Assembly: GCF_014694385.1 (NCBI RefSeq)
Contig: NZ_JAAOCA010000001.1
Coordinates: 62,001 to 126,000, forward strand
DNA from: Pseudomonas typographi
GTDB lineage: Bacteria; Pseudomonadota; Gammaproteobacteria; Pseudomonadales; Pseudomonadaceae
Length of the DNA: 64,000 nt
Direction of reading: 5' to 3'
Shown: piece by piece, positions 25,658-34,809 of the stretch
Layout of the letters: each line of letters opens with the position of its first letter
Numbering within the stretch: position 1 is the first letter of the stretch
Position numbers and translations under genes: made by a program
The notes under the pieces: model-generated
Told to the model about the DNA's origin: nothing
The model's database searches: none
The model's input: only the letters and a program-made list of their open reading frames with translations

Positions 25658-28099
25658 ATGTCGTTAAGCCATGCCAGCTGCAGCGAGCTGCTGCTCGAAA
25701 ATGGGCTCAAGGTGCGCATCCTGCACGAGCCCCGGCTGCGAAAGGCCGCCGCCTTCCTGTGCGTAGATGCCGGCAGCCACGATGTCGACCCGGCGTGGCC
25801 GGGCATGGCGCACTTTCTCGAGCATTTATTTTTCCTCGGCACCGAGCGCCACAACGGCGAACAAGCGTTGATGGCCTACGTGCAACGCCAGGGTGGCCAA
25901 CTCAACGCCAGTACCCGCGAGCGCAGCACCGAGTTTTTTTTCGAGGTCCCCCCCACAGCGTTGTCTGGCGCGTTGGAGCGGCTGTGCGACATGCTCGCCC
26001 GGCCACGGCTATCGGCGGCCGACCAGCGCCGCGAACGTGAAGTGTTGCACGCCGAGTTCATTGCCTGGTCGCGCGACGCCGAAGCGCAGCACCAGTTGTG
26101 GTTAACTGCGCCGCTGTCGTCACGCCACCCACTGCGCGCCTTCCATGCGGGTAACCGCTACAGCCTGCCGTTGGGCAGCGCCGAGTTCCAGGAGGGTTTG
26201 CTGGCGTTTCACCAGCGTTTTTACCATGCCTCGCAAATGACACTGTGCCTGGTGGGCCCGCAATCGCCCGATAAACTGCGCGCGGTGGCCCAGCGCTGCG
26301 GGCAGCTGTTGCCCGCCGGTACGCGCGCGCCACGGCCACTGCCACCGCCGCTGCGAGACGACAGCGGCGACCACCCGGCGCCCAGCGACCCGCGCCGCCT
26401 GAACCTGGTATTCGCCTGCGAGGGCCTGCCCGAGGGCACCGCCCCGGCTATCGACTTTCTCACCACCTGGTGCAGCAACCCGCAGCCCGGCGGGTTGTTC
26501 GCCGAACTGCAACGGCGCGATTTGGTCGAGAGCATGCAGGTCCGGCTGCTGTACCACTATGGCGGCCAGGCGGTCATCGATTTCGATTTCAAGTTGACCG
26601 CCGCGGGCGGCCCGGCCGCTGCCACCGTTGGCCACCTCTGCCTCAGTTGGCTGGAGTTCTTCGAGGCGCTGGGCGACTGGGGCCCCTTGCGCGAGGAATA
26701 CACCCTGCTGCGCAAGCGCCGGCAGTTGGTCAGCAGCGCGCTGGAGCTCGCCCGCCAGTACATCGACGCGGCCGGTGACCCTGCCCAATTGAGCGAGCCC
26801 GTCACGCGCGCCCTGGCCTCTGTGTTAGCGCAGCTCAAAGCCGAGCAGTTGCTGCACCCGGTTCCGCTACCCAGCGGCGCCAACACACCGGCGGTGCAAT
26901 GGCGGTTGCCGCAACGCAACCGTTTCTTGCGCCCCAACCGCCGCCCAGAGCAGCCGGTGGCCGACCCGCCCGCCGTGCAATACCGGCCCAGTGCCCCGAA
27001 CAGCCCCCACGAAGGCGAATTGTTCGTACGTTGGAGCGCCCATGCCTCGCGCCATCCGGGTAGCACCCGGGTGCTTGACCGCAGCCTGCGGCGCCTGGCC
27101 GACGAAGCCCGCCAGGCCGGTGTGCGTTTGGCCTTCAACCGCCTCGGTGACGACTGGCAACTACGCCTGTCGGGGGTCGCCGAGCCGATGCCGGCATTGC
27201 TGGAGCAAGTGGCCGCGCATTTCAGCGCCCCGCCCACCGAAGCCTGGCGCCACCACGAAGCAATCCCGGCGGCGCCGCAAACCCCCATTCGTGAGTTGCT
27301 CAAGCGCCTGCCCGAACACTGCCTGGGCTTTTACCACAGCAGCCAACATGATGGGCGCGAGCAGGTGCAACCCGCCGCCCTGCAAAAACTCTGGGCCAGT
27401 GCTGGTTGGGAAGCCTTGGCGATTGGCTTCGACGGGGCTGCCCGCAGTGCATTGAACAACGCCCTGCGCCGCCTGCCCGGCCGCCCCGGCCAGGCCACGC
27501 CGGTACACTATCCACCGCTGGGCCGCCATTGGAGCACCGTGCCCGGTGGCAGCGGCGAGCATGCGCTGTTGCTGTTCTGCCCCGCCCCTAACGGCTCGAT
27601 GGGCGACGAGGCGGCATGGCGGTTGCTCGGCCACCTGTCGCAGACGGCGTTCTACCAGCGCATGCGGGTAGAACTGCAACTGGGTTACGCCGTGTTCGCC
27701 AGCTTTCGCCAGATCAGCGGCCGCCCCGGGCTGGTGTTCGGCGTGCAATCACCCGGCACCGACCCAGCCGGTATCCTGGGCCATATCGAGCAATTCTTCG
27801 AGCAATTACCTCGTTGGTTGACCAATTTGGGTTCCAGCGCGGTCATGAGCCAAAGCCAGGCCATGGCTGCGCGCTGGAGCTTGGAAGAACTCGAGGCGCC
27901 CCAACTGGGCGAAACCCTTTGGCAAGCCCACCTGGGCGGGCACCCTGGCGACTACCTGGGCCAACTGCAACGCGCCCTGGCCGCCTTGCGCCCCGCGGAT
28001 GTGATCAACGCCGCCCAACGCCTGCGCAGCGCCGACGCCGGCTGGCTGGCATTGGCCACGGCGGCAGCACCGGATGAGCGCTGGGTACCGCTGGGGTGA
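25658..28099 (+). CDS. pqqF: M16-family metalloprotease PqqF
   Basis: A zinc protease of about 813 residues thought to cleave the modified PqqA peptide so that the Glu-Tyr product is released for PQQ formation. The inverted zinc motif HFLEH lies at about residues 50-54 (GMAHFLEHLFFLG), with the third ligand glutamate in EREVLHAEF near 131. The protein keeps the four-lobed length of the family. I use the ATG at 25658; a TTG two codons upstream is also possible. Spacing from the exopolysaccharide locus and its own leader suggest a separate promoter. It is about 1.1 kb ahead of pqqA, with a gene scar between. Confidence 0.95.
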   Translation: MSLSHASCSELLLENGLKVRILHEPRLRKAAAFLCVDAGSHDVDPAWPGMAHFLEHLFFLGTERHNGEQALMAYVQRQGGQLNASTRERSTEFFFEVPPTALSGALERLCDMLARPRLSAADQRREREVLHAEFIAWSRDAEAQHQLWLTAPLSSRHPLRAFHAGNRYSLPLGSAEFQEGLLAFHQRFYHASQMTLCLVGPQSPDKLRAVAQRCGQLLPAGTRAPRPLPPPLRDDSGDHPAPSDPRRLNLVFACEGLPEGTAPAIDFLTTWCSNPQPGGLFAELQRRDLVESMQVRLLYHYGGQAVIDFDFKLTAAGGPAAATVGHLCLSWLEFFEALGDWGPLREEYTLLRKRRQLVSSALELARQYIDAAGDPAQLSEPVTRALASVLAQLKAEQLLHPVPLPSGANTPAVQWRLPQRNRFLRPNRRPEQPVADPPAVQYRPSAPNSPHEGELFVRWSAHASRHPGSTRVLDRSLRRLADEARQAGVRLAFNRLGDDWQLRLSGVAEPMPALLEQVAAHFSAPPTEAWRHHEAIPAAPQTPIRELLKRLPEHCLGFYHSSQHDGREQVQPAALQKLWASAGWEALAIGFDGAARSALNNALRRLPGRPGQATPVHYPPLGRHWSTVPGGSGEHALLLFCPAPNGSMGDEAAWRLLGHLSQTAFYQRMRVELQLGYAVFASFRQISGRPGLVFGVQSPGTDPAGILGHIEQFFEQLPRWLTNLGSSAVMSQSQAMAARWSLEELEAPQLGETLWQAHLGGHPGDYLGQLQRALAALRPADVINAAQRLRSADAGWLALATAAAPDERWVPLG

Positions 28100-28138
28100 G
28101 AGGGCGGCTGGCGCCCCGCGGCTTGGCGGGTCACCCCA

Positions 28139-28525
28139 TCATTCGGGCGGGTTCATCGCCGCCCGATAACGGGCCAAGTTCTGCTCGTTCGGCGGGTAAA
28201 GGCCTGGCAATGCCGCGCCCTTTTCAACCTGCCGGAGGTTCCAGGCCTCAAGGCGCTCTTGCTCCTCGGCGACCTCGACCACCTCTGCCAGCATGGCCTG
28301 CGGAATGACGACCACGCCGTCGTTATCCAGCACGATGATATCGCCTAGAAAAACTGCTACTCCACTATAGGCCACGGGGGCTTGCCAGCCAACGAAGGTC
28401 AGCGCCGCGACCGCCGGCGGCGATGCCGTACCCTGGCACCACACTGGCAGGGCGGTGGCGCTGGCGCCATCGATGTCGCGGATCACGCCGTCGGTCACCC
28501 GCGCGGCGACACCGCGCTGCTGCAT
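28139..28525 (-). pseudogene. Truncated RraA-like (HMG/CHA aldolase family) gene
   Basis: A 128-codon frame that matches only the C-terminal half of the RraA-like fold. It holds GVAARVTDGVIRDIDG (the substrate/metal region has G-D-x-R-D-like spacing), DIIVLDNDGVVVIPQ and a YPPNEQNLARYRA tail. Roughly the first 100 residues expected in the family are missing. The open frame begins exactly where a decayed dehydratase fragment ends, so the 5' half was lost by deletion. It has no obvious ribosome site. It could still be translated as an inert stub, but I treat it as a pseudogene. Confidence 0.75.
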
Positions 28526-28872
28526 CCTGGCGCATGGGCCCGCAGCATTTCCTCGGTGTCCATGGCCATCAAGTTGCGCAGGTACATGCTGGTGGGGTGC
28601 GGGAACGCCTCGGTGATGGAGATGGTGGGAATACCATCGGCAACCCGCCGGCCAGGAAGATGCCTCGCTTGGCCGCTTCGATCAGTTGGGCGAGGTTGCC
28701 ATGGCAGGGGTTGTAACTGCTGAAGGTGTCGATGATCGGCCGGTCGAGCATATCGCTGGAATAGCCCGCCCCCTTTGATGAACGCCTTTCGCAGAAACAG
28801 GGAAAATTCGGTGTCGCCGTAATTGGCAAGCCCGTCGGCAAAGCCCTTTTTATTCATCGCTGGGTTATCCAT
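28515..28872 (-). pseudogene. 5' fragment of IlvD/Edd-family dehydratase, frameshifted
   Basis: The minus strand from the ATG at 28872 or 28857 reads MNKKGFADGLANYGDTEFSL, then KAFIKG. It then changes frame to give GAGYSSDMLDRPIIDTFSSY and LAGGLPMVFP, and changes back to TISITEAFPHPTSMYLRNLM and DTEEMLRA before losing similarity at about 28540. That is the first 100 or so residues of an IlvD/Edd dehydratase (sugar-acid dehydratase branch), with two compensating frameshifts and a deletion of about three residues. The remaining 470 or so residues are absent. It joins directly to the RraA-like remnant. Confidence 0.85.
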
Positions 28873-29181
28873 CGGTGTGGTCCATTGTTGTTGTGATCGC
28901 CGGGCAGCTTGGCCGCCTGCGCGTGCACCCAATATGAACCGGCCGGCCGAGGCGAAAAACCTGCCCAGGCTAACTTCAACCATTAGTTGTTGTAAGGTGT
29001 GCCCGGTACAGCCACCGCCGCCCGCCAGACCGTTACCGTTGCGGTGAAACTGCATTGCAGTGTTTTCACCATCCGGGCCATTTCATTGGAGTAGAATTGG
29101 CGCACCGATCATTCGAACGCCTGCGCGTGGGCGTGGACTAAGATCTGTAGACACATCCCGCAACCTCGAAGGAGAGCTCCT
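28873..29181. other. Intergenic region before pqqA
   Basis: This 309-bp interval holds the promoter and leader of pqqABCDE on the plus strand and the old promoter side of the decayed dehydratase on the minus strand. A short minus-strand fragment (about 28930-28980) reads LVEVSLGRFFASAGRFILG but lacks a gene context. AAGGAGAG lies directly before pqqA. I see no clear -35/-10 pair or operator that I would defend. Confidence 0.4.
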
Positions 29182-29253
29182 ATGTGGACCAAGCCTACCT
29201 ACACTGACCTGCGTATCGGCTTCGAAGTGACCATGTACTTCGCCAGCCGCTGA
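29182..29253 (+). CDS. pqqA: PQQ precursor peptide PqqA
   Basis: A 23-residue peptide, too short for usual gene finders, preceded by AAGGAGAGCTCC. It begins [15 protein letters not shown] and contains the conserved Glu15 and Tyr19 (E-V-T-M-Y), the two residues that PqqE cross-links and that become the whole PQQ skeleton. Spacing and flanking residues match the P. putida peptide as I recall it, with a Thr at position 6. It is separated from pqqB by 73 bp containing a terminator-like hairpin. Confidence 0.97.
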   Translation: MWTKPTYTDLRIGFEVTMYFASR

Positions 29254-29274
29254 GTTTTCAGCATCGCTGTACAG

Positions 29275-29298
29275 CGCCTCGGTCAGCCGGGGCGTTTT
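29275..29298 (+). terminator. Attenuator-like hairpin between pqqA and pqqB
   Basis: CGCCTCGG (29275-29282) pairs with CCGGGGCG (29287-29294) around a TCAG loop, with one G-T wobble, and is followed by TTTTCGTTTT. It looks like a partly efficient intrinsic terminator. Partial read-through would give much more pqqA RNA than pqqBCDE RNA, matching the need for a substrate peptide in excess of enzymes. Confidence 0.7.
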
Positions 29299-29326
29299 CG
29301 TTTTAAAGGCGCCTGCCGGAGAGGCC

Positions 29327-30238
29327 ATGTTCATCCAAATTCTAGGTTCAGCCGCCGGCGGCGGCTTTCCGCAGTGGAACTGCAACTGCGCCAATTGCCA
29401 CGGCCTGCGCAGCGGCACCCTACGGGCGACACCGCGTACCCAGTCATCCATTGCGCTGTCCGACGACGGGGTGAACTGGGTACTGTGCAACGCGTCCCCC
29501 GACATTCGCGCGCAGTTGCAAAGCTTTGCCCCGCTACAGCCTGGGCGTGCATTGCGCGACACCGGGATCCAGGCGGTGGTGTTGCTCGACAGCCAGATCG
29601 ACCACACCACCGGCCTGCTCAGCCTGCGCGAAGGGTGCCCACACCCGGTATGGTGCACCGAGATGGTCCACCAAGACCTGACCAGCGGTTTTCCGCTGTT
29701 CAATATGCTGGAGCACTGGAACGGTGGCCTGCTGTGGAACCGCATCGAGCTTACCGGCCACTTTACCGTGCCGGCCTGCCCGAACCTGCGCTTCACGCCG
29801 CTGCCCCTGCGCAGCGCCGCCCCGCCCTATTCGCCGCACCGCTTCGACCCGCACCCAGGGGATAACATCGGCCTGGTGGTCGAAGACCTGCGCACCGGCG
29901 GCACGCTGTTCTATGCCCCAGGGCTGGGCCAGGTCGATGAAGCCTTGCTGGCGACCATGGCCAGCGCCGACTGCCTGCTGGTCGATGGCACGCTTTGGAG
30001 CGACGACGAAATGCAGCGCCGCGGCGTGGGCATGCGTACCGGCCGGGAGATGGGCCACCTGGCGCAGCACGGCCCCGGCGGCATGCTCGACGTGCTCGAG
30101 GGCCTACCCACACCGCGCAAGGTGCTGATCCACATTAACAACACCAACCCGATCCTCGACGAAGACTCCCCCGAGCGCGCCGAACTGGTGCGGCGCAACG
30201 TCGAAGTCGCCTTCGACGGCATGAGCATCGAACTCTAA
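29327..30238 (+). CDS. pqqB: PQQ biosynthesis protein PqqB
   Basis: A 303-residue protein with a metallo-beta-lactamase-like fold. It acts after peptide processing as a hydroxylase that oxidises the Glu-Tyr-derived intermediate. The N-terminus has [18 protein letters not shown], with a zinc-binding cysteine cluster at residues 19-24, and [12 protein letters not shown] follows. The canonical HxHxDH metal motif is altered (SQIDHTTGL), as usual in PqqB. The start is 15 bp before pqqC's own ribosome site region ends the gene, and the operon continues without gaps. Confidence 0.96.
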   Translation: MFIQILGSAAGGGFPQWNCNCANCHGLRSGTLRATPRTQSSIALSDDGVNWVLCNASPDIRAQLQSFAPLQPGRALRDTGIQAVVLLDSQIDHTTGLLSLREGCPHPVWCTEMVHQDLTSGFPLFNMLEHWNGGLLWNRIELTGHFTVPACPNLRFTPLPLRSAAPPYSPHRFDPHPGDNIGLVVEDLRTGGTLFYAPGLGQVDEALLATMASADCLLVDGTLWSDDEMQRRGVGMRTGREMGHLAQHGPGGMLDVLEGLPTPRKVLIHINNTNPILDEDSPERAELVRRNVEVAFDGMSIEL

Positions 30239-30252
30239 ACCGCGAGAACCCC

Positions 30253-31002
30253 ATGACCACTGCCCTGACCCCCGCCGAATTCGAACAGGCCCTGCGCGCC
30301 AAAGGGGCCTTCTACCACATCTACCACCCCTACCATGTGACGATGTACGAAGGCCGCGCAACCCGCGAGCAAATCCAGGGCTGGGTCGCCAATCGTTACT
30401 ATTACCAGGTGAATATCCCGCTCAAGGATGCTGCGATCCTGGCCAACTGCCCCGACCGTGAAGTGCGCCGCGAATGGATACAGCGCCTGCTCGACCATGA
30501 CGGTGCCCCAGGGGAGGATGGCGGCATCGAGGCATGGCTGCGGCTGGGCCAGGCCGTGGGGCTGGACCCCGACCAACTGCGCTCGCAGGAACTGGTGTTG
30601 CCGGGGGTACGCTTCGCCGTAGACGCCTACGTGAACTTCGCCCGCCGCGCCAGTTGGCAGGAGGCGGCCAGCAGCTCACTGACCGAACTGTTCGCCCCGC
30701 AGATCCACCAGTCACGGCTCGACAGTTGGCCCCAGCATTACCCGTGGATCGACCCCAGCGGCTATGAATACTTCCGCACCCGCCTGGGCCAAGCCCGGCG
30801 CGACGTCGAACACGGGTTGGCGATCACCTTGCAGCACTACACCACCTACGACGCGCAGCAGCGGATGCTGGAGATCCTGCAGTTCAAGCTCGACATTCTT
30901 TGGAGCATGCTCGATGCCATGAGCATGGCCTATGAACTGCACCGCCCGCCGTATCACAGCGTGACCGGCGAGCGTGTTTGGCATAAGGGAATCACCCTAT
31001 GA
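30253..31002 (+). CDS. pqqC: Pyrroloquinoline-quinone synthase PqqC
   Basis: A 249-residue cofactorless oxidase that performs the last step, ring closure and eight-electron oxidation to PQQ. Family segments are visible: [20 protein letters not shown] near 25-45, [20 protein letters not shown] near 50-70 and [16 protein letters not shown] near 125. The helical C-terminus ends in HKGITL. The stop overlaps the pqqD start as ATGA (30999-31002), giving coupled translation. Length is normal and nothing is missing. Confidence 0.97.
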   Translation: MTTALTPAEFEQALRAKGAFYHIYHPYHVTMYEGRATREQIQGWVANRYYYQVNIPLKDAAILANCPDREVRREWIQRLLDHDGAPGEDGGIEAWLRLGQAVGLDPDQLRSQELVLPGVRFAVDAYVNFARRASWQEAASSSLTELFAPQIHQSRLDSWPQHYPWIDPSGYEYFRTRLGQARRDVEHGLAITLQHYTTYDAQQRMLEILQFKLDILWSMLDAMSMAYELHRPPYHSVTGERVWHKGITL

Positions 31003-31274
31003 GTTTCGACCGCGAGCAAAAGCCCGCTTGGCGCCCCGGCTACCGCTTCCAGTATGAGCCGGCGCAAAAGGGCCATGTGCTGCTTTACCCCGAAGGTATG
31101 ATCAAACTTAACGACAGCGCCAGTGCCATTGGCGGGTTGATCGACGGCCAGCGCAGCGTCGCTGAGATTATCGCCGCGCTCGAACAACAATTCCCCGGTG
31201 TACCGGAGCTGGGCGACGATGTGGAGCAATTCATGGAGGTTGCCCGTGAACAGCACTGGCTCGAATTTGCCTGA
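30999..31274 (+). CDS. pqqD: PqqA-binding chaperone PqqD
   Basis: A 91-residue protein of the RiPP-recognition-element type that binds PqqA and presents it to the radical SAM enzyme PqqE. It opens with [20 protein letters not shown] and carries [17 protein letters not shown] in the strand region. It starts inside the pqqC stop and overlaps pqqE by 29 bp, so all three genes are translationally linked. A fusion of PqqD to PqqC, seen in some species, is absent here. Confidence 0.95.
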   Translation: MSFDREQKPAWRPGYRFQYEPAQKGHVLLYPEGMIKLNDSASAIGGLIDGQRSVAEIIAALEQQFPGVPELGDDVEQFMEVAREQHWLEFA

Positions 31275-32406
31275 GCTGCCGGCCACGCCTGAAATAGGGC
31301 TGCCCTTGTGGCTGCTGGCCGAACTGACCTACCGCTGCCCGCTGCAGTGCCCTTATTGCTCCAACCCGCTGGACTTCGCCCAGCAGGGCCAGGAACTGAC
31401 CACCGAACAGTGGAAGCAGGTGATGCGCCAAGCGCGTGAAATGGGCGCGGCGCAATTGGGGTTTTCGGGCGGCGAGCCCTTGGTGCGCCAAGACCTCGCC
31501 GAACTGATCGGAGAAGCCCGCAGCCTTGGCTACTACACCAACCTGATCACCTCCGGCATCGGCCTGAGCGAAGCCAAGATCGAGGCGTTCAAGCAGGCCG
31601 GGCTCGACCATATCCAGATCAGCTTCCAGGCCAGCGACGAAGAGGTGAACAACCTGCTGGCCGGCTCGCGCAAGGCATTCGCGCAAAAGCTGGAAATGGC
31701 CCGCGCGGTAAAGGCCCATGGCTACCCAATGGTGCTGAACTTCGTGACCCACCGGCACAACATCGACCAGATCGACCGCATCATAGAGCTGTGCGTGGCC
31801 CTCGAAGCCGATTTCGTCGAACTCGCCACCTGCCAGTTCTATGGTTGGGCGCATTTGAACCGCGCCGGGCTGCTGCCCACCCGTGCCCAACTGGAGCGCG
31901 CTGAACGCATCACCAACGAGTACCGCGCCCGCTTCGAAGCCGAGGGGCGCAAGGTCAAGCTGATTTTCGTGACCCCCGACTATTACGAAGAACGCCCCAA
32001 GGCCTGCATGAACAGCTGGGGCAATATCTTCCTCACCGTGACCCCCGACGGCACCGCACTACCCTGCCACGGGGCGCGGCAACTGCCGATCGCCTTCCCC
32101 AATGTGCGCGAACACAGCCTGCAGCACATTTGGTATGACTCGTTTGGTTTCAACCGCTTCCGCGGCTACGAGTGGATGCCCGAGCCGTGCCGGTCCTGCG
32201 ATGAAAAAGAAAAAGACTTCGGCGGCTGCCGTTGCCAGGCGTTCATGCTTACCGGCGATGCCGCCCAGGCAGACCCAGTGTGCAGCAAATCGCCACACCA
32301 TGGGGTTATACTCGCTGCGCGTGAAGAAGCCGAACACGCCACTGCCCCTCTTTCCGACCTGAGTTATCGCAATGAACGAAACTCACGCCTCATCGCCCGC
32401 GGTTGA
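31246..32406 (+). CDS. pqqE: PqqA peptide cyclase PqqE (radical SAM)
   Basis: A 386-residue radical SAM enzyme that joins Glu15 and Tyr19 of PqqA by a carbon-carbon bond. The cluster motif C-x3-C-x2-C sits at Cys31, Cys35 and Cys38 ([13 protein letters not shown]), GFSGGEPLV follows, and the SPASM domain holds [16 protein letters not shown] near the C-terminus. The start is GTG at 31246, preceded by GGAGGT at ideal spacing; the frame from 31198 has no site and no similarity. It overlaps pqqD by 29 bp and the next gene by 35 bp. Confidence 0.96.
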   Translation: MNSTGSNLPELPATPEIGLPLWLLAELTYRCPLQCPYCSNPLDFAQQGQELTTEQWKQVMRQAREMGAAQLGFSGGEPLVRQDLAELIGEARSLGYYTNLITSGIGLSEAKIEAFKQAGLDHIQISFQASDEEVNNLLAGSRKAFAQKLEMARAVKAHGYPMVLNFVTHRHNIDQIDRIIELCVALEADFVELATCQFYGWAHLNRAGLLPTRAQLERAERITNEYRARFEAEGRKVKLIFVTPDYYEERPKACMNSWGNIFLTVTPDGTALPCHGARQLPIAFPNVREHSLQHIWYDSFGFNRFRGYEWMPEPCRSCDEKEKDFGGCRCQAFMLTGDAAQADPVCSKSPHHGVILAAREEAEHATAPLSDLSYRNERNSRLIARG

Positions 32407-34222
32407 AGCCATCAGCGCACGCGACGCCGTAGCAGCCAGTATCGACTTCGCCGAGTTACAAGCAGGCCAGGAAGGCCTGTTCTGGAACGAGTACCGCCCG
32501 CAAGACGGCGCCTGCCGCCTCTGGCGTTGGCAGCAGGGCCAGCCGGTATGCCTGACCCCAAGCGGTTTCAGCGTGCGCAGCCGGGTGTACGAGTACGGCG
32601 GCGGCAGCTTTTGCCTGGCCCCACAGTGTGTGGTGTTCGTCAACGACAGCGACCAACAACTCTACCGCCAAGCCCTGGATGGCAGCGCCCCGCAACCCCT
32701 GACCCACGGCCAGAAGCGCTATGGCGGGTTGGCCTATGCCGCAGGGCTGGTGCTGGCCGTGGAAGAAGAAGCCGCCAGCCCGATGGACATCCACCGGGTG
32801 GTCGCCATCGAACTAGCCGGCGGCGGCCGCACGGTGCTGGCCGAAGGCGCAGACTTCTATGCCAGCCCGATCCTCTGCGACGATGGCACGCGCCTGGCTT
32901 GGGTAGAGTGGAGCCGGCCCCATCAGCCGTGGGGCGAAACCCGCTTAATGTGTGCCGAGCGGCGCGCCGATGGCGGCTGGTTCAAGCCGGTGTGCCTGGC
33001 CGGCGACGGCCCGGAGCCCGAAAGCCTGCAGCAGCCGCGCTTCGATGCGCTCAGCCGGCTGAAGTGCCTCACCGATCGCAACGGCTTCTGGCAGCCGTGG
33101 GGTGAAAGCGGCGAAGGCTGGTTACCCCTGCCGAGCCTGCCGGCCGACCACGCCGGCGCCCCCTGGCAGTTGAGTGCCAGCAGTTGGCTGCCGTTGCCCG
33201 GCGATGAATTCCTCGCCACCTGGTACGACGACGGCTTCGCCCGCTTAGGGATCTGCCACGCCGACGGCCGCATCGAAGACTACACCGGTGCGTTCAGCCA
33301 TTTTCGCAGCCTCGCCGCCGACACCGACCACCTTTACACCATCGCGCAATCGCCCCAGCAACCGGCCGCGGTAGTAGCCATCGACCGCCACAGCCATGCC
33401 TGCCAAGTGCTGGCTGGCGGCGCCAGCCCCTTACCCGCCGAAGCGGTGAGCCTGCCCGTGGCGCTGAGCTTCCCCAGCGGCAACGACTACGCCTATGCGT
33501 TCTTCTACCCGGCCCAGGGCCGCCAAGGCCCGGCGCCCCTGGTGGTATTCATCCACGGGGGGCCTACGTCGGCGTTCTATCCGGTGCTCGACCTGCGCCT
33601 GCAGTTTTGGACCCAGCGCGGCTTCAGCGTGGCCCAACTGAACTACCGCGGCAGCACCTGCTATGGGCGCGCCTACCGCCAGGCACTGCACCTGCATTGG
33701 GGTGAAACCGACGTAGAAGATGCCTGTGCGCTGGTGGCCTGGCTGGGCGAAAAGGGCCTGGCCGACCCCGCATCGGCGTTTATTCGCGGCAGCAGCGCCG
33801 GTGGCTATACCACCCTGTGCGCGCTGGCCTTTACCGACGTGTTCCGCGGCGGGGCCAGCTTGTACGGCGTAAGCGACCCGGCCGCGCTGGCCCGCGACAC
33901 CCACAAATTTGAAGCCGATTATTTGCACTGGCTGATCGGCGACCCCGACATCGACCAGCCGGTGTATGCCGCGCGCACCCCGCTGCTGCACGCCGACCGG
34001 ATCAACGTGCCGGTAGTGTTTTTCCAGGGCGAGCTAGACAAAGTGGTAGTGCCCGAGCAAACCCGCGCCATGGTCGATGCACTGGCGCAGCGAGGCGTGC
34101 CGGTCGAGGCGCATTACTACCCCGAAGAACGCCATGGGTTTCACCAAGCGGCGAACATGGCCGGGGCGCTGGAAGCGGAGTGGCGGTTTTATGAGGCGGT
34201 GCTGAACGCGCCAAACCCTTAG
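32372..34222 (+). CDS. S9 (prolyl oligopeptidase) family peptidase of the pqq operon
   Basis: A 616-residue cytoplasmic serine peptidase. An N-terminal beta-propeller (about residues 40-350) precedes an alpha/beta-hydrolase domain. The nucleophile lies in [10 protein letters not shown] near 475, the acid in [11 protein letters not shown] and the histidine in ERHGFHQ close to the C-terminus. Peptidases of this type follow pqqE in many Pseudomonas pqq operons and are thought to help degrade the modified peptide, though their need is not settled. Its first 35 bp lie inside pqqE, so it is co-translated. A firm gene name varies between species, so none is given. Confidence 0.93.
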   Translation: MNETHASSPAVEAISARDAVAASIDFAELQAGQEGLFWNEYRPQDGACRLWRWQQGQPVCLTPSGFSVRSRVYEYGGGSFCLAPQCVVFVNDSDQQLYRQALDGSAPQPLTHGQKRYGGLAYAAGLVLAVEEEAASPMDIHRVVAIELAGGGRTVLAEGADFYASPILCDDGTRLAWVEWSRPHQPWGETRLMCAERRADGGWFKPVCLAGDGPEPESLQQPRFDALSRLKCLTDRNGFWQPWGESGEGWLPLPSLPADHAGAPWQLSASSWLPLPGDEFLATWYDDGFARLGICHADGRIEDYTGAFSHFRSLAADTDHLYTIAQSPQQPAAVVAIDRHSHACQVLAGGASPLPAEAVSLPVALSFPSGNDYAYAFFYPAQGRQGPAPLVVFIHGGPTSAFYPVLDLRLQFWTQRGFSVAQLNYRGSTCYGRAYRQALHLHWGETDVEDACALVAWLGEKGLADPASAFIRGSSAGGYTTLCALAFTDVFRGGASLYGVSDPAALARDTHKFEADYLHWLIGDPDIDQPVYAARTPLLHADRINVPVVFFQGELDKVVVPEQTRAMVDALAQRGVPVEAHYYPEERHGFHQAANMAGALEAEWRFYEAVLNAPNP

Positions 34223-34517
34223 CCGGCCGCCGCGCGATAAGGCCGTGGTACCGGCGGCGTATTCCCGCCCATTAGCTGAACGGCGAACGGTTCAACCGGG
34301 CAGTAGGTGCTGGCGATGTTCGCTGGGGTTGCCGCGGACGCCACCCTGCCTCGTGCCCTGCTGGTAGACGAGTGGGACGCCAACCTCGATACCGCTCCGT
34401 GACCCGCGCAGCCAGTGGCTGGATGACGTGAGCCAGCGGCGGGTCATTGTCGAAGTCCGGCATTGGCGCGGTGGCTCAGAGGCTGGCATAAGAATGGCCG
34501 CGTGCTGGCTCAAAATA
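34223..34517. other. Intergenic region between convergent genes
   Basis: This 295-bp interval separates the end of the S9 peptidase from the end of the minus-strand Pmp3 gene. It contains a GC-rich imperfect stem near 34227-34262 but no clean terminator with a T-run. Short frames here have no recognisable domain. It is likely a spacer with possible gene debris. Confidence 0.35.
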
Positions 34518-34676
34518 CTACCGTTTAGCAATGATATACACCGCGTGCACGATCCCCGGGATATACCCGCACAGCGTCAGCAGAATGTTCAGCCAGAAGG
34601 CCCCACCAAAGCCCACCTGGAGGAACACACCCAGCGGCGGAAGGATAATGGCGATGATGATGCGGATCAGGTCCAT
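34518..34676 (-). CDS. Pmp3/YqaE-family small membrane protein
   Basis: A 52-residue hydrophobic peptide of the UPF0057/Pmp3 family with two membrane helices (IIIAIILPPLGVFLQVG and NILLTLCGYIPGIVHAVYI). I start it at the ATG at 34676 (MDLIRII), which has AAGGAGCG upstream; the longer frame to 34712 adds a non-membrane head. Such proteins affect membrane potential and stress tolerance in yeast and plants; the bacterial role is poorly known. It stands alone, convergent with the pqq operon. Confidence 0.9.
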   Translation of the reverse strand: MDLIRIIIAIILPPLGVFLQVGFGGAFWLNILLTLCGYIPGIVHAVYIIAKR

Positions 34677-34809
34677 GGCGGTCGCTCCTTGGTCAGCAGA
34701 AGGTGATTGCACTTCAGACCCCGGCGCCGGCGATGCGGTTCAGCCGCGAAAAAAACGCCCGGGCCGAAGAGGCTGGCCCGGGGCGAGGCGCAGAGACGCC
34801 AGACGGTAT

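Noticed and set aside
28925..29055. Minus-strand head of the decayed dehydratase frame as a real N-terminal extension
   Set aside because: The family begins near MNKKGFADG; sequence before it has no similarity and no start signal.
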